Counted from the first letter of the stretch, positions 36,988 through 46,211 are shown. The stretch: 64,000 bases of DNA from Bacteroidales bacterium (GCA_016788045.1 JAEUTG010000020.1:1-64000); one strand, 5' to 3'. A program made the numbers and translations. Notes: generated from the sequence alone by a model not told the origin.

Positions 36988-39675
36988 ATGAAAAAATACT
37001 CTCCCTACTCGCTGCGGTTGCGTTCTGCTGTCATCCTGATAATAATTTCAGTAGTTCTTACTGCCGGTTCTTCCATTGCCCAGACGGTTTATTCAGCATA
37101 CCATGATGGAAGGATTTATTTCAAATTCAGGGACAATCAGGCAGTGAATTTTACGGCCGATGAGAACAATATTGTTGACATCAGTGAAATTCCTTTTGTT
37201 TCAGCCCTCAGCAGTGAATTCAGCCTGAAAGAACTGTCACGCCCTTTTTACCTCAACAACGACTCTAAGCTGATCAGAACCCTGATGCTTGAGTTTAACG
37301 ACATTGATAAAGTTGATCAGATCATAGCACGGCTCAAGATGGTTCCTGAGCTCGAATATGTTGAAAGGGTGCCCTACGACAGGATTTATTATACACCGAA
37401 TGATTCGCTTTACAATCTTTATAACGGGCCGCAGAACTGGAACTGGCATCTCGAGAGAATTCAGGCAGATCAGGCCTGGGATATTTCGAAGGGCTCATCC
37501 GACATTAAAGTTGCCATTGTTGACAATGCTGTTTGGGCCGAACATCCCGATCTGGCCGGAAAGATTGTTGCTCAGCGTGATACCTATTACAACACCAACA
37601 GCTCAAATCCACCCAACTCCGGCGACCCCATGGAGTGGTCGCACGGAACCCATTGTGCAGGACTGGCAGCCGGAATCAGTGACAACAATATCGGTATAGC
37701 ATCGGTGGGCTTCAATGTTTCAATCATTGCAGTGAAAGCCTCAGCCAACAACAACTCAAACAGTATCTACGGCTATACTGGAATTCAGTGGGCTGCCAAC
37801 AATGGTGCGGATGTCATCAATATGTCATGGGGAGGAACCGGCTTTTCGCAGACCAACCAGAATCTTATCAATTCCATTGCCAATATGGGGATTGTACTGG
37901 TGGCTGCAGCGGGTAACGACAACGTAACAACCCCTCATTATCCGTCGGCCTATGCCAATGTGATTTCAGTTGCTTCCACCGATTTTGATGATGTGAAAAG
38001 CGATTTTTCAAATTATGCCACTTCGGTTGACGTGAGTGCTCCGGGGGGCAGCTGTCCTAGCGGACCAGCGGGATTGCTGAGTACAACCTTCAATTCTGCA
38101 ACTTTTGGCAACTATGACCTGATGGAAGGCACCAGTATGGCTGCTCCTGTAGTCTCAGGCCTTTGCGGCCTGCTGCTTTCGATCAATCCGCAGCTTACCA
38201 TTGCAGAAGTTGAAAGCATCCTGGAATCGACTGCCGACGATATTTATGATGTCAACCCGAATTATACCGGGTTGCTGGGCGCCGGGCGCATCAATGCCTA
38301 CCAGGCAGCGCTGAACACTCCCTTTGAACCCACAGCCGGTCTGATGGCCGAAGTCACTACCATTCTTCCAGGTGGTAATGGCCTGCAGTTCTATGATCGT
38401 TCAACAGGTGTACCCTCAACCTGGGCCTGGACATTTGAAGGCGGTAATCCGGCATCCTCAACCAGCCAGGAACCTCTGCCTGTCAGGTACGCCAACCCCG
38501 GTGTGTATGATGTGTCACTGACTGTAACCAATGACTATGGAACCAACACCATAGTTATGGAGGATTACATTACTGTAACCACAACACCCGTTCCCTATGT
38601 CATGATCAGTGCTTCTGATACCCTTCCCTGCATCAGCAGCCAGACAGTTTTGTCGGATGAGTCGCTCTATACCCCCAACGCATGGGAATGGAGCATCAGT
38701 CCGTCGTCGTATGAACTGCTGAACGGAACAACCCTGAGCTCTCAGAATCCTGAGGTGAAATTCATGGTACCCGGTGCTTATACCATCGGTCTTACTGCCT
38801 GGAACAGCAATGGATCAGCATCTCAGAGTTTTGCCGATTTTATCAGAGTGCAGGGGGCTGTCCCTTCGTATTCAATAGATATGGAAGATGGTACTGCTGG
38901 ATTTTTTACACTCTGGGATACCATTAAATCACAATCGGCTGTGGATGGCCGCTCGGCTTCTGAAAGTCTGAAAAGCATCCATTTTCACGGTGATCCTGTT
39001 CCTACCGGATGGAAGGGGAGCCCGACCGCCGGAACCCCAGCTCAGGCCTGGGTTGAGAACCGTCAGTTTCACGGAGAAGCCAACATCTGTGGTGTGGATG
39101 CAACCGGTATGGAGAATGTTGCCCTCGAACTCGACCTGCGTCAGACCTATAGCCTCGGTCCCCGCTACTCCTGGTTCAGGGTTTTGGTGAATGGTGAGCA
39201 GGTGGCCAATGATGAAGGAGTTTCTGATTTTAATCCGGTAACCGCCGGTGACGACCCTTGGACCAGACACACATTTGACCTGACCGCTTATGCCGGTGGT
39301 ATTTTTGATATCACGCTGCAAGCCTGCAACCGCTTCTCCTATCATGTTCAGGGAGAAGGAGATAACGTATTTATTGACAACATCAGCATCCTGAATACCA
39401 CATCCGTTGCAAAAGTACCGGAAAGCAGGGAATCAGTTCAGGTCTATCCGAACCCTTCTGAAGGTCGCTTTAATGTCGCAGTCAATGGACCAAAAGGCGA
39501 AATTAACCTGAAGGTCTATTCCTTGCTGGGAAATGTTGTTTACAGTTCGTTCAGGAACCAGTCCGGTGGAAATTTTACCAGACAGTTAGACCTCTCAGGA
39601 ATTCCATCAGGAATGTACATTCTTTCTGTTGAAACCGGCAACAAGACTACAAATCAGCGTATTCTGATCCGGTAG
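36988..39675 (+). CDS. Secreted S8 (subtilisin-like) serine protease with PKD and T9SS sorting domains
   Basis: This 895-residue exported protease has a signal peptide (AVILIIISVVLTAGSSIAQ), a propeptide, and the S8 domain (about residues 160-450) with catalytic Asp179 in VAIVDNAVW, His219 in SHGTHCAGLAAG, oxyanion Asn310 in AAAGND and Ser383 in GTSMAAP. The usual DS/TG after the Asp is DNA here. One or two PKD-like domains follow (TWAWTFEGGNPASSTSQEP), then a beta-sandwich that may bind carbohydrate or protein, and a T9SS type A sorting domain (VYPNPSEGRFNVAVNG). It leads a cluster of three secreted proteases. Confidence 0.93.
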   Translation: MKKYSPYSLRLRSAVILIIISVVLTAGSSIAQTVYSAYHDGRIYFKFRDNQAVNFTADENNIVDISEIPFVSALSSEFSLKELSRPFYLNNDSKLIRTLMLEFNDIDKVDQIIARLKMVPELEYVERVPYDRIYYTPNDSLYNLYNGPQNWNWHLERIQADQAWDISKGSSDIKVAIVDNAVWAEHPDLAGKIVAQRDTYYNTNSSNPPNSGDPMEWSHGTHCAGLAAGISDNNIGIASVGFNVSIIAVKASANNNSNSIYGYTGIQWAANNGADVINMSWGGTGFSQTNQNLINSIANMGIVLVAAAGNDNVTTPHYPSAYANVISVASTDFDDVKSDFSNYATSVDVSAPGGSCPSGPAGLLSTTFNSATFGNYDLMEGTSMAAPVVSGLCGLLLSINPQLTIAEVESILESTADDIYDVNPNYTGLLGAGRINAYQAALNTPFEPTAGLMAEVTTILPGGNGLQFYDRSTGVPSTWAWTFEGGNPASSTSQEPLPVRYANPGVYDVSLTVTNDYGTNTIVMEDYITVTTTPVPYVMISASDTLPCISSQTVLSDESLYTPNAWEWSISPSSYELLNGTTLSSQNPEVKFMVPGAYTIGLTAWNSNGSASQSFADFIRVQGAVPSYSIDMEDGTAGFFTLWDTIKSQSAVDGRSASESLKSIHFHGDPVPTGWKGSPTAGTPAQAWVENRQFHGEANICGVDATGMENVALELDLRQTYSLGPRYSWFRVLVNGEQVANDEGVSDFNPVTAGDDPWTRHTFDLTAYAGGIFDITLQACNRFSYHVQGEGDNVFIDNISILNTTSVAKVPESRESVQVYPNPSEGRFNVAVNGPKGEINLKVYSLLGNVVYSSFRNQSGGNFTRQLDLSGIPSGMYILSVETGNKTTNQRILIR

Positions 39676-39696
39676 AATTCAAAAAAAAAATCCTCC

Positions 39697-39734
39697 AATG
39701 CCTTAATATTTTTCATGTTAAGGCATTTTTTTTT
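39697..39734 (+). terminator. Intrinsic terminator of the S8 protease gene
   Basis: AATGCCTTAA (39697-39706) pairs perfectly with TTAAGGCATT (39718-39727), followed by a T run. An A run upstream could also let it work on the other strand. Confidence 0.88.
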
Positions 39735-39735
39735 C

Positions 39736-39743
39736 TATTTTTG
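39736..39743 (+). promoter_or_regulatory. Putative -7 element of the first C10 protease gene
   Basis: TATTTTTG matches TAnnTTTG directly after the preceding terminator, with a predicted leader of about 32 bases. Confidence 0.45.
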
Positions 39744-39781
39744 ACCCCTTACTCAATTCTTTAACTCAAAAAAAACCGACT

Positions 39782-41902
39782 ATGAAATCCGGAAAATTAC
39801 CTGTTTTGTTTCTTTTCATCCTTCTGGCAGCCAATGTTTTCGCCGGAATCGTTCCTCTGGATAATGCCATGAAAGTTGCTAAGAACTTTGTTTATGAACA
39901 GGCTGTAAGCGATGGACAATCAATCAGCATGGATGACATTGACCTGCAGTTGGCTGCCGTTCGTGAGATGAACGGACAACCGGTATTTTATGCATGGAAT
40001 GTCAGTTCAGGCGGATTTGTAATTGTTTCTGCCGATGATATTTACACGCCCGTTATCGGTTATAATACCGTTGGCAGGTTCCCGGAAAAAGGCATAAACA
40101 GAACGTTTGACAGTTTTATCCAGACCTATGCCGACCAGATAGCATTCGGACGTGAAAATCAGGTAACCGCAACCTCAGAAGTTGAGCAATCGTGGGATTA
40201 TTATTCAACCATGACTACTCCCAGACTCAGCATCGAAGGCGATCGCGATGTAGAGCCGCTGCTTTCCATTATGTGGAACCAGGATTATCCGTATAATGCC
40301 TACTGTCCTGAAGATGAAGACGGTCCTGGCGGACATGTTTATGCTGGTTGTGTTGCTACTGCCATGTCGATGATCATGACCTACTACCGCTATCCGCTTC
40401 ATGGCACTGGCAGCCACTCGTACTATGCATCCGGATATGGCACCCAGACTGCCAATTTCGGCCAGACCTATTACAACTGGGATGCCATGCTCAATTCAAT
40501 CACAGCCGGAAACGGAATGGCTGTTAATGCCATTGCTGAACTTCAATACCATTGCGGTGTTGCAGTCGAAATGGGTTATGCCCCGGATGGGTCCGGAGCT
40601 TACAGCACCGATGTTCCTCCTGCCATTAAGAACTATTTTGGCTATTCCACTACAGCACAGTACATCATGAAAATGTCGTATACCACCACTACCTGGGAAA
40701 CCATGATCATGCAGAGTATCGATGAGAAGGAACCACTCTATTATTCAGGACAGGGGTCAGATGGAGGCCATGCCTTTGTACTTGATGGATACCAGGTTAC
40801 CGGAACCGGCAAAATGTTCCACTTTAACTTTGGCTGGAGCGGTAGCGAAAACGGATATTACTCGATCACAGATGTTAACGGATTCAGCAGCCAGCAGGGC
40901 ATGGTCAGGAATTTTATCCCGAATCCGGCCAATTATCCTTACGGTCATGGCACCCATACGATTACCTCACCCATGGGTATCTTCGAGGATGGCAGCGGAC
41001 CACTTGCTCAGTACACCGCCAGCGGAACCAGCACCTGGTTGATTGCACCAACCGATTCTGTTACTTCCATTACCCTCAACTTCAACACTTTCAGTCTTGG
41101 CACCGGAGATGTTGTGAATGTTTACAACGGAGAAGACAACAGTGCTCCTTTAATGGCAAGTTTCACCTCTACTTCCGGAACTTCAGCAGTAACCATTACT
41201 GCCGACAGGATGTTTGTTGAGTTTATCACCGATGGAACCGGTCAGGGCGATGGGTTTCAGGCAGAATTCAATTCAACATTCCCGGTTTATTGCAGCAGTG
41301 GTGTTACCACCCTTACCGATCCGGTCGGAACAATTTCAGATGGCAGCGGTGCCCATAACTACAACAATACCACCGTTTGTAAATGGAAAATCAACCCGGG
41401 TGAAAGCGCACAGGACCTTACCCTTTCCTTTACATCCTTCGACCTTGAAGATGGGAAAGACTTCCTGAAGGTTTATGCCATTCCTACCAATCAGTTGCTG
41501 GGCAACTTTACCGGAACCACAATTCCTGATCCCATTGTTTCTCCGACAGGTCAGTTTTATATTCTCTTCTCATCCAATGGCTTTAACAATGCCCAGGGTT
41601 TCGAAGCTGAATACTTTATTTCAAATGTCGGAACAAGCGAACAGGATTTTGTCAGGAACCTGGCGATATACCCGAATCCTGCAAAAGGTTATACCGAAGT
41701 TAAATTCAACCTTGAAACCGCTGCAAAGGTTAATTTCAGTCTCTACAACCTGCTGGGAGGAAAAGTATACAACGAGTCGGTTGAATCTGCAGCTGGTCTT
41801 GTCAGTAAGACCCTTCAGTTAGGCGACCTGGCCAAAGGTGTTTACATGCTCCGTATCAGCAGCAATCAGGGTAGTGTAACCCGCAAGTTAATTGTTGATT
41901 GA
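39782..41902 (+). CDS. Secreted C10 (streptopain-like) cysteine protease with CUB-like and T9SS domains
   Basis: The 706-residue protein has a signal peptide, a Spi-type inhibitory propeptide (VPLDNAMKVAKNFVYEQA to GGFVIVSADD), and a C10 domain with catalytic Cys190 in YAGCVATAMS and His330 in GGHAFVLDGYQ. Two CUB-like beta-sandwiches follow (about residues 390-500 and 510-610, each with a GxxxDGSG start), and a T9SS type A sorting domain (NLAIYPNPAKGYTEVKFNL). It would mature outside the cell to degrade proteins. A paralogue of the same layout follows. Confidence 0.93.
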   Translation: MKSGKLPVLFLFILLAANVFAGIVPLDNAMKVAKNFVYEQAVSDGQSISMDDIDLQLAAVREMNGQPVFYAWNVSSGGFVIVSADDIYTPVIGYNTVGRFPEKGINRTFDSFIQTYADQIAFGRENQVTATSEVEQSWDYYSTMTTPRLSIEGDRDVEPLLSIMWNQDYPYNAYCPEDEDGPGGHVYAGCVATAMSMIMTYYRYPLHGTGSHSYYASGYGTQTANFGQTYYNWDAMLNSITAGNGMAVNAIAELQYHCGVAVEMGYAPDGSGAYSTDVPPAIKNYFGYSTTAQYIMKMSYTTTTWETMIMQSIDEKEPLYYSGQGSDGGHAFVLDGYQVTGTGKMFHFNFGWSGSENGYYSITDVNGFSSQQGMVRNFIPNPANYPYGHGTHTITSPMGIFEDGSGPLAQYTASGTSTWLIAPTDSVTSITLNFNTFSLGTGDVVNVYNGEDNSAPLMASFTSTSGTSAVTITADRMFVEFITDGTGQGDGFQAEFNSTFPVYCSSGVTTLTDPVGTISDGSGAHNYNNTTVCKWKINPGESAQDLTLSFTSFDLEDGKDFLKVYAIPTNQLLGNFTGTTIPDPIVSPTGQFYILFSSNGFNNAQGFEAEYFISNVGTSEQDFVRNLAIYPNPAKGYTEVKFNLETAAKVNFSLYNLLGGKVYNESVESAAGLVSKTLQLGDLAKGVYMLRISSNQGSVTRKLIVD

Positions 41903-41922
41903 TCAGAAAATATCATGATTTG

Positions 41923-41957
41923 AAGAGGCTTTCGTTTCTGAAGGCCTCTTTTTTTAA
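41923..41957 (+). terminator. Intrinsic terminator between the two C10 genes
   Basis: AAGAGGCTTT (41923-41932) pairs with AAGGCCTCTT (41941-41950) with one mismatch, followed by seven T residues. Confidence 0.8.
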
Positions 41958-41999
41958 ACGTTGTTCGCTGAAATTCAGCCGCTTCAAAATAAACTAACA

Positions 42000-44111
42000 A
42001 TGATCAAAAGAACTACCCTGGTTTTGGCTGTTATGTGCCTGATGTCGCAGGTATATACCCAGAATATCAACCGCGCAGAGGCAGAGAAAATCGCTGCTGC
42101 CTTCATGCATTCAAGGATTAATCTGATTTCACAGGTTGCCTTTGAGGAACTGAGTACCGGAAGTGTACTGGATATTCCGGCTGGCAGTACCTCTATTTAT
42201 GCTGTTAATTTTGTATCCGGCGGATTTGTGCTGGTAGCAGGCAACAGGGCTTCAGTTCCTGTATTGGGTTATGCATTCGAAGGGGAGTATTCGGGCAATC
42301 AGCAGCCTGAAGCTTTTGCTTCGTGGATGGAGGGCTATAAACAGCAGCTTAACCAGATTGCTGCTGAACAGATTCCTTCAACCCAGGCAATTACTGAGCA
42401 ATGGGAAATGCTTGACAATTATACGCCCGCGATGATGCTTCAGCCTGGCAGCATCATGCAGGTGTCACCCCTGTTACCCTCAACCTGGGATCAGGGTAGC
42501 CGTTACAATGAGTTGTGCCCGGAAGATGAGAATGGTCCGGGCGGGCATGTCTGGGCAGGGTGTGTGGCAACCGCCATGTCGCAGGTGATCAATTACTGGC
42601 GGTATCCTCTGCAGGGCAGTGGTTCACACGGTTATTACTCTGATTATGGTTATCTCTCCGTTGATTTTGGAAGTGCAAGCTATGATTACAACCAGATGAA
42701 CAACAGCATCATGGCAGAGAATAATTATGAAATGGCGGAGATTCAGTATCACTGCGGAGTTGCGGTTGACATGATGTACTCACCCGATGGATCAGGAGCT
42801 TACAGCGATGATGCAGCCTCTGCACTGCGCAATTATTTCGGGTACAACAGCACCCTTAATCTGGAATACAAAGACGATTATTCCGATACTGAATGGGCTT
42901 CACTGCTGATGGACAACCTAAACAATGGCTGGCCAATGTATTACCATGGGTTTGGCTCCGGTGGGCATGCCTTCAACGTGGATGGTTACCAGGGATCGGA
43001 CTATTTCCACTTCAACTGGGGATGGAGCGGCTCCTACAATGGCTATTATTATCTCGATAACCTGAATCCCGGAGGCAATAACTTTACCTACGGTCAGGGA
43101 GCCATTGTGAATTTCTACCCCGGTGACAATTATCCTTATTACTGCAACGGAGTCACCACCCTTACCCGCCACAATGGTACCCTTGAAGACGGCAGCGGCC
43201 CGGTTGATCCCTATGTTTCAGGACTGTCGTGTGGCTGGCTGATTGCACCGGAAGATTCGATTTCGGGACTGACCCTTACCTTTGATAAGTTTGATGTTAC
43301 CGCCGGCATTGATGCACTGAATGTCTATGATGGCCCGGATGCCAGCTATCCCCTGCTGGGTACATACACCGGCAGCGCCCTGCCACCTGCAATTGCTGCA
43401 AGCGGCAATACCCTGTATATTGAGTTTATGACCTCAGGAAACACCGGCAGTGGCTGGAGGGCCCATTATACCAGCAGCATCGTCAATTATTGTTCCGGTC
43501 TCACCACCCTCACTGAACCCCAGGGAACCATCACCGATGGTAGTGGTAACAGGGAATACCACAACAACACCATCTGCAAGTATAAAATTACTCCTGAGAA
43601 CGCTGGCGCCATTTCCATTTCATTCAACAGTCTTGATACAGAACCTGGCAACGATGTCATCAAAATTTATGATTACATTTCTCAGAATCTGATCGGGACC
43701 TATTCGGGCAGTGAACTCCCCGGAGAGATTATCGTTAGTTCCCCCAAAGCCTATGTACTTTTCACCACCAACGGCGATGTTCAGGGTCAGGGCTGGGAAC
43801 TTACCTACACCGGACTGACTACTGGCATCGGAGAGGTTGCTCCCGATGCAGGCAAACTGAAGGCCGGCATCATCAGCAATCCTGTGAACGAATGGCTTCG
43901 TATTGAATTTACCGGTACTTCAAAAACTCAGGTGAACCTTAGCCTCATGGCAGCCGATGGCAGAAATGTGATTGAGCCCTTAGTGCATCACCTCAACGCT
44001 AACCGGATGGTCATGATCAGTACTGCCGGACTTCCCGATGGTGTTTATTTCCTGCGGTATCGTTCTGAAGCCGGATCAGGGACAGAAAAGATTCTGGTAA
44101 AGCATCAGTAA
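42000..44111 (+). CDS. Secreted C10 (streptopain-like) cysteine protease, paralogue of the preceding gene
   Basis: This 703-residue protein repeats the layout of its neighbour: signal peptide (TTLVLAVMCLMSQVYTQ), Spi-type propeptide (GGFVLVAGNRASVPVLGYAF), C10 domain with catalytic Cys188 in WAGCVATAMSQ and His323 in GGHAFNVDGYQ, two CUB-like domains (GTLEDGSG and GTITDGSG), and a divergent T9SS type A tail ending TEKILVKHQ. I chose the ATG at 42000, which starts the signal peptide, over one at 41961. It is a tandem duplicate that has clearly diverged. Confidence 0.93.
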   Translation: MIKRTTLVLAVMCLMSQVYTQNINRAEAEKIAAAFMHSRINLISQVAFEELSTGSVLDIPAGSTSIYAVNFVSGGFVLVAGNRASVPVLGYAFEGEYSGNQQPEAFASWMEGYKQQLNQIAAEQIPSTQAITEQWEMLDNYTPAMMLQPGSIMQVSPLLPSTWDQGSRYNELCPEDENGPGGHVWAGCVATAMSQVINYWRYPLQGSGSHGYYSDYGYLSVDFGSASYDYNQMNNSIMAENNYEMAEIQYHCGVAVDMMYSPDGSGAYSDDAASALRNYFGYNSTLNLEYKDDYSDTEWASLLMDNLNNGWPMYYHGFGSGGHAFNVDGYQGSDYFHFNWGWSGSYNGYYYLDNLNPGGNNFTYGQGAIVNFYPGDNYPYYCNGVTTLTRHNGTLEDGSGPVDPYVSGLSCGWLIAPEDSISGLTLTFDKFDVTAGIDALNVYDGPDASYPLLGTYTGSALPPAIAASGNTLYIEFMTSGNTGSGWRAHYTSSIVNYCSGLTTLTEPQGTITDGSGNREYHNNTICKYKITPENAGAISISFNSLDTEPGNDVIKIYDYISQNLIGTYSGSELPGEIIVSSPKAYVLFTTNGDVQGQGWELTYTGLTTGIGEVAPDAGKLKAGIISNPVNEWLRIEFTGTSKTQVNLSLMAADGRNVIEPLVHHLNANRMVMISTAGLPDGVYFLRYRSEAGSGTEKILVKHQ

Positions 44112-44129
44112 ACATTTTTCTTAAAAATT

Positions 44130-44160
44130 GAGAGCGGTCACCCATAAAGTGGCCGCTCTC
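44130..44160 (-). terminator. Terminator downstream of phoH (minus strand)
   Basis: GAGAGCGGTCAC (44130-44141) pairs with GTGGCCGCTCTC (44149-44160), a 12-bp stem with one G-U pair. On the minus strand it is followed by CAATTTTTAAG, so it serves phoH. On the plus strand no T run follows, so it ends the C10 transcript less well. Confidence 0.75.
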
Positions 44161-44203
44161 AGTTCCTGTAATACCGGGCGCCTGCTTTCACCGGGGCAGG
44201 GGA

Positions 44204-45154
44204 CTATGTCTGTTCGTTCTCCCTGTCGTAGGCCTTGATTATTTTTGAAACCAGTTTGTGGCGTAAAACATCTGTTTCATCCAGGGTAATGATGTCAATC
44301 CCTTTGATATCCTTCAGGATTGTGGTCGCCTGTATAAGTCCGGATTTCTGATTTCGGGGCAGGTCGATCTGAGTGACATCGCCGGTAATGAAGAATTTGG
44401 CGGATCGCCCCATCCGGGTGAGGAACATCTTTAACTGGGCTGAGGTTGCATTCTGCGCTTCATCAAGGATGGCAAAAACATTGTCAAGGGTTCTTCCGCG
44501 CATAAAGGCGAGGGGCGCAATTTCAATGGTTCCGTCTTCAATATAGGTGAGCAGTTTCTGCGGCGGCAGCATATCGCGGAGGGCATCGTAGAGCGGCTGC
44601 ATGTAGGGGTCAAGCTTTTCTTTCATGTCGCCGGGAAGAAATCCCAGATTCTCTCCGGCTTCAACCGCAGGCCGGGTAAGAATGATCCGTTTGACTTCGT
44701 GGTTTTTTAAAGCCCTCACCGCCAGGGCGACAGCGGTGTAGGTCTTTCCGGTTCCGGCAGGGCCGATAGCAAAGATCATGTCGTTTGCCTCAATGCTCTG
44801 AACAATGCGCATCTGATTGGCTGTCCGTGCTTTGATCAGGGTGCCGTTGCGTCCGTGCACCAGTACGTCGGGCGGGCTGTCTTTAAGTATTCCGTTCTGG
44901 GAGCCAGGTCCGGCAAGCTGCCGGATGTCGTTTTCGGTGATGCTGCCGAAGCGTTCAAAATGAATCAGGATCAGCCTGAACAGCTCTTCGAAGACAGAAA
45001 TTTCTGCCGGTTCGCCGATAACCTTCAGATACTCGCCCCGGGCTATGATTTTAACTTTTGGGTTTACTTCCCTGATTGCGTTCAGGTTGCGGTCACCTGC
45101 GCCAAAAAAATCAAGCGGACTGTAGGATTCTATACTGAAGACTTTTTCGCTCAT
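44204..45154 (-). CDS. PhoH family ATPase
   Basis: The 316-residue protein is of the PhoH/PhoL type, a cytoplasmic ATPase linked to RNA metabolism and phosphate starvation. It has the Walker A motif GPAGTGKTYTAVALAV, Walker B-like LDEAQNATSAQLKMFLTR, FFITGDVTQIDLP, and an N-terminal KH-like region before residue 110. It lies some distance from the phosphate block and stands alone, with its own -7 element and terminator. Confidence 0.92.
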   Translation of the reverse strand: MSEKVFSIESYSPLDFFGAGDRNLNAIREVNPKVKIIARGEYLKVIGEPAEISVFEELFRLILIHFERFGSITENDIRQLAGPGSQNGILKDSPPDVLVHGRNGTLIKARTANQMRIVQSIEANDMIFAIGPAGTGKTYTAVALAVRALKNHEVKRIILTRPAVEAGENLGFLPGDMKEKLDPYMQPLYDALRDMLPPQKLLTYIEDGTIEIAPLAFMRGRTLDNVFAILDEAQNATSAQLKMFLTRMGRSAKFFITGDVTQIDLPRNQKSGLIQATTILKDIKGIDIITLDETDVLRHKLVSKIIKAYDRENEQT

Positions 45155-45200
45155 AATATTAATGGCGTAGTGCCAATTGTACCTTTTCCGGTTTTAACCC

Positions 45201-45208
45201 CAAAATTA
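45201..45208 (-). promoter_or_regulatory. Putative -7 element of phoH
   Basis: Minus strand TAATTTTG, exact TAnnTTTG match about 46 bases before the ATG at 45154. Confidence 0.45.
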
Positions 45209-45280
45209 GATAAAAATCAGGCAGATGAACATTTGCTTGGTTGAAATATCCGTGTTTATTGGTCTTAAAGTAACGCAGCG

Positions 45281-45440
45281 GATGGTCTCGCTCCGCTGGA
45301 CCACCGGGGCTTCGTCTGTTCAATTTTCGGATGGTCTCGGCTCCGCTCGACCACCGGGGCTTCGCCCCATAAATGGGAGTACTCCTGGTGGTCGAGCGGA
45401 GTCGAGACCACCACCCCTCCGAAGCGGAGTCGAGACCACC
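45281..45440. repeat. Left REPIN-like palindromic block next to the GIY-YIG gene
   Basis: The core is a long inverted repeat: 23-base arms at 45333-45355 and 45387-45409 with one mismatch. The 31-base loop holds a smaller hairpin GGGGCTTCGCCCC. A partial extra left arm lies at 45281-45310 and an extra CTCCGAAGCGGAG hairpin at 45417-45429. The same block occurs in direct orientation on the other side of the gene. Together with 45155-45280, where I see only the phoH promoter box, it fills the phoH-to-GIY-YIG gap. Confidence 0.93.
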
Positions 45441-45479
45441 TATGCCAGGAGACAGACAGAAATTCCAGTTAAATGAATT

Positions 45480-45788
45480 TTACTTCTTTTTGTACATATA
45501 GTGTGTCAAATTTAAGCATGTAGCCAGTTTGTGCAATTCTTCCAGATTAGCTGAAATCAATGCCTCCTTTTTACTTCTTGACCATCTCTGAATCTGTTTT
45601 TCACGAGAAAAGGCTTTGTCAATTCTACTGTATTCTTCAAAATACACAAGCATAACAGGTAGTCTGTTTTTTGTAAAATTAGAGCCATTCCCAGATTGAT
45701 GTTCCTCTATTCTCCTGTGAAGGTCAACAGTGCTGCCAGTATATAAGCGTTCATCCGAACATCGCAGAATGTACATGAAACCTTTCAT
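45480..45788 (-). CDS. GIY-YIG nuclease domain protein (UPF0213-like)
   Basis: The 102-residue single-domain protein has the GIY-YIG core: MYILRCSDERLYTGST (residues 5-20, YIL and YTG for the two motif halves), DLHRRIEEHQSG with the conserved Arg, GSNFTKNRLPVMLVYFEEY, and AFSREKQIQRW with the likely metal-binding Glu63. Free-standing members have no settled function; related nucleases cut structured or foreign DNA. It is flanked at 40 and 100 bases by two direct copies of a long palindromic block (45281-45440, 45889-46075), as in REP-associated transposase (RAYT) loci. Promoter boxes are not clear. Confidence 0.9.
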   Translation of the reverse strand: MKGFMYILRCSDERLYTGSTVDLHRRIEEHQSGNGSNFTKNRLPVMLVYFEEYSRIDKAFSREKQIQRWSRSKKEALISANLEELHKLATCLNLTHYMYKKK

Positions 45789-45888
45789 AATAAGCGTGAT
45801 TATTGAATAAAAATACGAAATATGAGGTGGAGTTTCTAAGTTTCATCGAGATAAGTATATATAAGGTTTTCCTATCGCCTGATTACGC

Positions 45889-46075
45889 CCGACCACCAGG
45901 GCTTCGTCTGTTCATTTTCGGATGTTCTCGGCTCCGCTCAACCACCGGGGCTTCGCCCCATAAATGGGAGTATTCCTGGTGGTCGAGCGGAGTCGAGAAC
46001 ACCACCTCTCCGAAGCGGAGTCGAGACCACCACCTCTCCGAAGCGGAGCCGGGATCACCACCCCTCCGAAGTATA
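45889..46075. repeat. Right REPIN-like palindromic block next to the GIY-YIG gene
   Basis: This is a direct repeat of the left block. The core arms lie at 45924-45946 and 45978-46000, with two mismatches, and the same inner hairpin GGGGCTTCGCCCC. The outer arm base pair differs from the left block on both sides (G-C there, T-A here), a compensatory change. After the core come two to three tandem ~28-base units with a CTCCGAAGCGGAG hairpin (46009-46070). The rest of 45789-46223 holds no gene I can support. Confidence 0.93.
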
Positions 46076-46211
46076 GGTGAAACCACTATGCTCCTGAATC
46101 TGAGCCCGGATACTAAAATCCTATGAGAACTCAATTTGCCGTAAAAAGCGAAATCAGAGAATTCTCTTATAATTGATTCAATTGTTCTCTGCTGAAAATA
46201 CTAAAAAATGC

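Noticed and set aside
45281..46075. The two palindromic blocks as terminal repeats of an insertion sequence
   Set aside because: The blocks are direct, not inverted, copies, and the gene between them is a GIY-YIG domain protein, not a transposase. I found no target-site duplication that I could defend.
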